From Natrialbaceae archaeon B1-Br10_E2g2 (lineage in GTDB: Archaea; Halobacteriota; Halobacteria; Halobacteriales; Natrialbaceae), in NCBI GenBank assembly GCA_001563805.1, contig LKMK01000003.1, positions 1-36,714 of the forward strand: DNA of 36,714 nucleotides. Reading direction: 5' to 3'. The notes under the pieces are model-generated. The model saw only the letters and a program-made list of their open reading frames with translations. It had not been told where the DNA came from and made no database searches. Below, one piece after another: positions 33,805-36,714 of the stretch (the first letter of the stretch is position 1; each line of letters opens with the position of its first letter). A program made the translations under genes and the position numbers.

Positions 33805-34105
33805 CCGCTACTCGACGACGTACTCCTCGGAGTAGGTGAGGGTCAACTCGAGTTCCGCATAGCGGGTACTCGAGCGACCAGGAGACTGAGTCAGTCGTCA
33901 GCATCGACATGACTCGAAAACGAATGCCAAACCGTTCCGGAGAACGGACTGATCACGATAATAAACGGGGCACCACGCACTATTATTTAGACTCATACCC
34001 CTGTAATCACTGGGCGCACTGTCACCACTACCGGTCGCTCCGGCCACGACAAGGCCCGAAACAGGCGATTCGAGCGCGACGGCGTGAGTTTCCGCTCTCC
34101 GGAAC
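33805..34105. other. Intergenic region between convergent genes
   Basis: A 301-base stretch between the 3' ends of the LarA-like and MmsA genes. An AT-rich patch (about 33958-33999) includes CACTATTATTTAGAC. A short minus-strand frame ending near 33822 reads RYAELELTLTYSEEYVVE, which looks like the end of a lost protein but is too short to call. No gene is supported. Confidence 0.4.
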
Positions 34106-35587
34106 TCAACGGTCGGGCCAGCGCTCGAGGTAGATCGTCTCGTCGGTGTAGAACTGAATCGCGTCCTGGCCCTGGGCGTGGAGGTCCCCGAAGAACGAGT
34201 CCTTCCGCCCGCCGAAGTGGAAGAAGGCCATCGGCGCGGCCGTCCCGACGTTGACGCCGAGGTTGCCGGCTTCGGCCCGATGTCTGAACGCACGGGCGTC
34301 CGACCCGCTTCCGGTGAACAGGCTCGCGGCGTTCCCGAAGTCGCTTCGGTTCATCGTCTCGATCGCCTCGTCGATCCCGTCGACGGGCGCGAGGCCGAGT
34401 ACCGGCCCGAAGATCTCCTCGCGGACGATCCGCATCTCGGGGCTCACGTCGCCGAAGACCGTCGGCCCGAGGAAGTTGCCGTCTTCGTAGCCCTCGACGG
34501 TGACGTCGCGGCCGTCGAGCAGCAGTTCGGCGCCCTCCTCGATCCCGCTCTCGACGTACTCACGGACCCGCTGTTCGTGTTCCGGCGAGACGAGCGCCCC
34601 GATGTCGGTGTCCGCCTCGAGGCCGTAGCCGACCGTCTGGGCGCGGGCCTCCTCGAGCACCAGTTCGGTGAACTCGTCGTACACCGAGGCCTCGACGAGT
34701 GCGACGTCGTTCGCGAGACAGCGCTCGCCCCCGCAGGCGAACGACGAACTGACCGTCTGTTCGGCCGCGAACGCGAGGTCGGCAGTCTCGGTAACGATCA
34801 CGTGGTTCTTCGCGCCACCCTGGGCCTGGATGCGCTTGCCGTTTGCGGCGGCAGTCTCGTAGACGTGTCTTGCGACGGGCGTGCTCCCGACGAACGAGAC
34901 GCCGACGACGTCGTCGTGTTCGATGAGCGCGTTCACCGCGTCGGGACCGCCGTTGACGAGCTGGACGACGCCGTCGGGAAAGCCAGCCTCGTCGATCAGT
35001 TCGAACAGTTTCAGGGGAACCAGCGGGTCCTGCTCGCTGGGTTTCAGGACGAAGCTGTTGCCGGTCGCGACGGCGTACGGCAGAAACCACAGCGGAATCA
35101 TGCCGGGGAAGTTAAACGGCGTGATCGCCGCGAAGACGCCGAGCGGTTCGCGAATCGCCCGTTCGTCGATCTCCGGCGCGGCGTTGGCCACTGTCCCGCC
35201 CTGGATCATCGACGGCATCCCGCAGGCGACCTCGACGTTCTCGATGCCCCGGCGCAGCTCCCCGCGGGCTTCCGCGAGCGTCTTCCCGTGATCCCTGACG
35301 AGAATTTCCGCGAGTTCCTCCTGGTGTTCCTCGAGCAACCCCTTCAGTTCGAACAGCGGCTGGATGCGTTCCTCGACCGGCCGGGAGCGCCACTCGAGGA
35401 ACGCCTCGTGGCCGGACTCGACGGCGCGGTCGACGTCGGCCGCGGAGCTGTAGGGAATCGTCGCGAGTTCCTCGCCGGTTGCCGGGTCGACCACCTCGTG
35501 TTCCGTCTCACCGTCGGGTCGTTCCCACGCACCGTCGACGTAGTTCCGAACTGTCTCGTCCGTCGAAACCGGTTCTCGCTGGACCAT
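34106..35587 (-). CDS. mmsA: CoA-acylating methylmalonate-semialdehyde dehydrogenase
   Basis: A 493-residue MmsA-type aldehyde dehydrogenase, converting (methyl)malonate semialdehyde plus CoA to propionyl- or acetyl-CoA with release of CO2. The type is set by the catalytic region SSFACGGERCLANDVALVE, by ITPFNFPGMIPLWFLPYAVATGNSFVLKPSEQDPL, and by IQAQGGAKNHVIV, where ordinary ALDHs carry a glutamate (ELGGK) that MmsA replaces. The C-terminal FGGRKDSFFGDLHAQGQDAIQFYT is also diagnostic. AAATAAGC (read on the minus strand as GCTTATTT) at 35611-35618 gives a promoter 24-31 bases from the start. It is divergent from the omega-aminotransferase gene, the classical partner for beta-alanine or valine-type catabolism. 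Confidence 0.94.
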   Translation of the reverse strand: MVQREPVSTDETVRNYVDGAWERPDGETEHEVVDPATGEELATIPYSSAADVDRAVESGHEAFLEWRSRPVEERIQPLFELKGLLEEHQEELAEILVRDHGKTLAEARGELRRGIENVEVACGMPSMIQGGTVANAAPEIDERAIREPLGVFAAITPFNFPGMIPLWFLPYAVATGNSFVLKPSEQDPLVPLKLFELIDEAGFPDGVVQLVNGGPDAVNALIEHDDVVGVSFVGSTPVARHVYETAAANGKRIQAQGGAKNHVIVTETADLAFAAEQTVSSSFACGGERCLANDVALVEASVYDEFTELVLEEARAQTVGYGLEADTDIGALVSPEHEQRVREYVESGIEEGAELLLDGRDVTVEGYEDGNFLGPTVFGDVSPEMRIVREEIFGPVLGLAPVDGIDEAIETMNRSDFGNAASLFTGSGSDARAFRHRAEAGNLGVNVGTAAPMAFFHFGGRKDSFFGDLHAQGQDAIQFYTDETIYLERWPDR

Positions 35588-35761
35588 GCACCGTGGTACA
35601 CCGACGCTCGAAATAAGCGTTCGGACATTTCGATCACAGTTGTACTGTTCTGGAGTACAGTTGGAACTCGTTCGATAGAATCGCGTTCTGGCCGAATTAT
35701 AACGGTTACTATTCCCGGCTGGAAAAACATTATTGATCTCGGCCTCGAGGTGTCGAGTACC
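35588..35761. promoter_or_regulatory. Divergent promoter of mmsA and aminotransferase with dyad
   Basis: The TATA box of mmsA (35611-35618, minus) and GGAAAAACATTATTG (35721-35735, BRE plus TATA, plus) flank a dyad TGTACT-GTTCTGG-AGTACA (35641-35659), itself bounded by two ACAGTTG direct repeats. This is a likely common operator for both genes. Confidence 0.55.
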
Positions 35762-36714
35762 ATGTCAGGTTCCGACGACGCGACTATTCCACACTGGTAC
35801 GCGCCGGAGCGCCCGCCGATCTCGATCAGGGACGGCAACGGCGTCACCGTAACCGACGAGGACGGTACCCAGTACCTCGATTTCCTCTCACAGCTGTACT
35901 GCGTCAACGCCGGCCACGGCAACCGGGAGATCGTCGACGCGATGATCGAGCAACTCGAGCGCGTGCAGTACGTCTCGCCGTCGAAGCGGACGCCGGTCCG
36001 GGCCGAACTCGCGAACCGACTCGTCGACGTCGCTCCCGATTCCCTCTCGGACGTGGTGTTTTCGGTGACGGGCAGCGAGGCGAACGAACTCGCGATCCAG
36101 TTTGCCCGCGAGTACACCGGTGCCTCGAAGATCCTCACCCGCTGGCAGTCCTACCACGGCTCGACGTACGCCGCGGGCGCGCTGACCGGCGATCCCGAGA
36201 CGCGAAACGCCGTCGAATCACACGCCGCGACGACCGGCGTGGTGAAATTCCTGCCGCCGTTGACCCACCGCTCGCCGTTCGACGCCGAGACGCCCGACGA
36301 ACTCGCCGAGCAGGCGGCGAACCACCTCGAGTACGTTATCCGGAACGAGGGCCCCGACAGCATCGCGGCGATCCTGACCGAACCGATCGGCGGCACGAGC
36401 GGGGCCTACACGGCGCCGCCGGGGTACTTCGAGCGGGTTCGTGAACTCTGTGACGAGTACGACGTCCTGTTGATCTCCGACGAAGTCATCGCCGGCTTCG
36501 GCCGCTGTGGCGAGTGGTTCGGTATCGACACCGAGGGCGTCGAACCCGACATGATAACGTTCGCGAAGGCAGTCACGAGCGGCTACGCGCCGCTGGCCGG
36601 CGTCCTCGCCCGACCGGAGATAACCCGGTCGCTGCGCGAGGATGGGTTCCCGGTCGGGCAGACGTTCGGCGGCCACCCCGTCGCCTGTGCGGCCGGCAAC
36701 GCCGCGATCGAAGC
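35762..36714 (+). CDS. Class-III (omega) aminotransferase, partial at window end
   Basis: The first 317 codons of a PLP-dependent class III aminotransferase; the 3' end is beyond the window. Visible features are VTDEDGTQYLDFLSQLYCVNAGHGN near the start, FSVTGSEANELAIQFAREYTG (PLP phosphate region), WQSYHGSTYAAGALTGD, LTEPIGGTSGAYTAPPGYF, the cofactor aspartate in LLISDEVIAGFGRCG, and the catalytic lysine in TFAKAVTSGYAPLAGVLA. It likely moves the amino group of an omega-amino acid (beta-alanine, taurine, GABA or similar) to pyruvate or 2-oxoglutarate. Divergence from mmsA makes beta-alanine to malonate semialdehyde to acetyl-CoA the most economical reading; taurine is an alternative. Confidence 0.93.
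   Translation, partial: MSGSDDATIPHWYAPERPPISIRDGNGVTVTDEDGTQYLDFLSQLYCVNAGHGNREIVDAMIEQLERVQYVSPSKRTPVRAELANRLVDVAPDSLSDVVFSVTGSEANELAIQFAREYTGASKILTRWQSYHGSTYAAGALTGDPETRNAVESHAATTGVVKFLPPLTHRSPFDAETPDELAEQAANHLEYVIRNEGPDSIAAILTEPIGGTSGAYTAPPGYFERVRELCDEYDVLLISDEVIAGFGRCGEWFGIDTEGVEPDMITFAKAVTSGYAPLAGVLARPEITRSLREDGFPVGQTFGGHPVACAAGNAAIE

Noticed and set aside
33820-33900. Short protein-like end RYAELELTLTYSEEYVVE on the minus strand
   Set aside because: Fewer than 30 codons before an in-frame stop and no start; too short to call a pseudogene.

Overview
The window is chromosomal DNA of a halophilic archaeon (class Halobacteria, probably a Natrialbales-type lineage). The basis is very high GC in coding DNA with AT-rich islands only between genes, strongly acidic predicted proteins, TATA boxes 25-35 bases ahead of many start codons with little or no leader, and haloarchaeal families: a Bat-type HTH regulator, the rod-shape factor RdfA and a two-gene MetE. 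No rRNA, tRNA or CRISPR array was found. Lineage below class is inference.

Left part (1-9400): an MscS channel, a HemK2/PrmC-like methyltransferase, a Bat-type regulator and two membrane proteins. Then comes an amino-acid block: an ornithine cyclodeaminase/alanine dehydrogenase homologue divergent from the overlapping pair dgcN-dgcA, the N-acetylation/racemisation route for D-glutamate. The promoter region between them holds three direct repeats and a dyad. An internally duplicated membrane protein and a glyoxalase-fold (VOC) protein follow on the minus strand.

Middle (9400-18600): a split methionine synthase (MetE N-like plus catalytic MetE), a decayed Gfo/Idh/MocA remnant, an intact sugar isomerase plus Gfo/Idh/MocA dehydrogenase pair, a small acidic protein, a thioredoxin-reductase-like flavoprotein, a 31-residue single-TM protein, an HD-domain hydrolase and rdfA.

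Right part (18600-36714): a catabolic block rich in dehydrogenases. In order: glycerate 2-kinase, IclR regulator, SDR, universal stress protein, a HisD-family dehydrogenase that looks like sulfopropanediol dehydrogenase HpsN rather than biosynthetic HisD, a small membrane subunit coupled to a sodium:solute symporter, an unknown soluble protein, an MFS fragment, an iron alcohol dehydrogenase, a zinc alcohol dehydrogenase, an aldehyde dehydrogenase, a 1.3-kb gene-free stretch with two tandem hairpin repeats, a LarA-like racemase, and a divergent MmsA / class-III aminotransferase pair (the latter cut by the window end). Together these suggest uptake and oxidation of small polyols, hydroxy acids, sulfonates or omega-amino acids into glycerate, malonate semialdehyde and acetyl-CoA. 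The exact substrates cannot be read from sequence.
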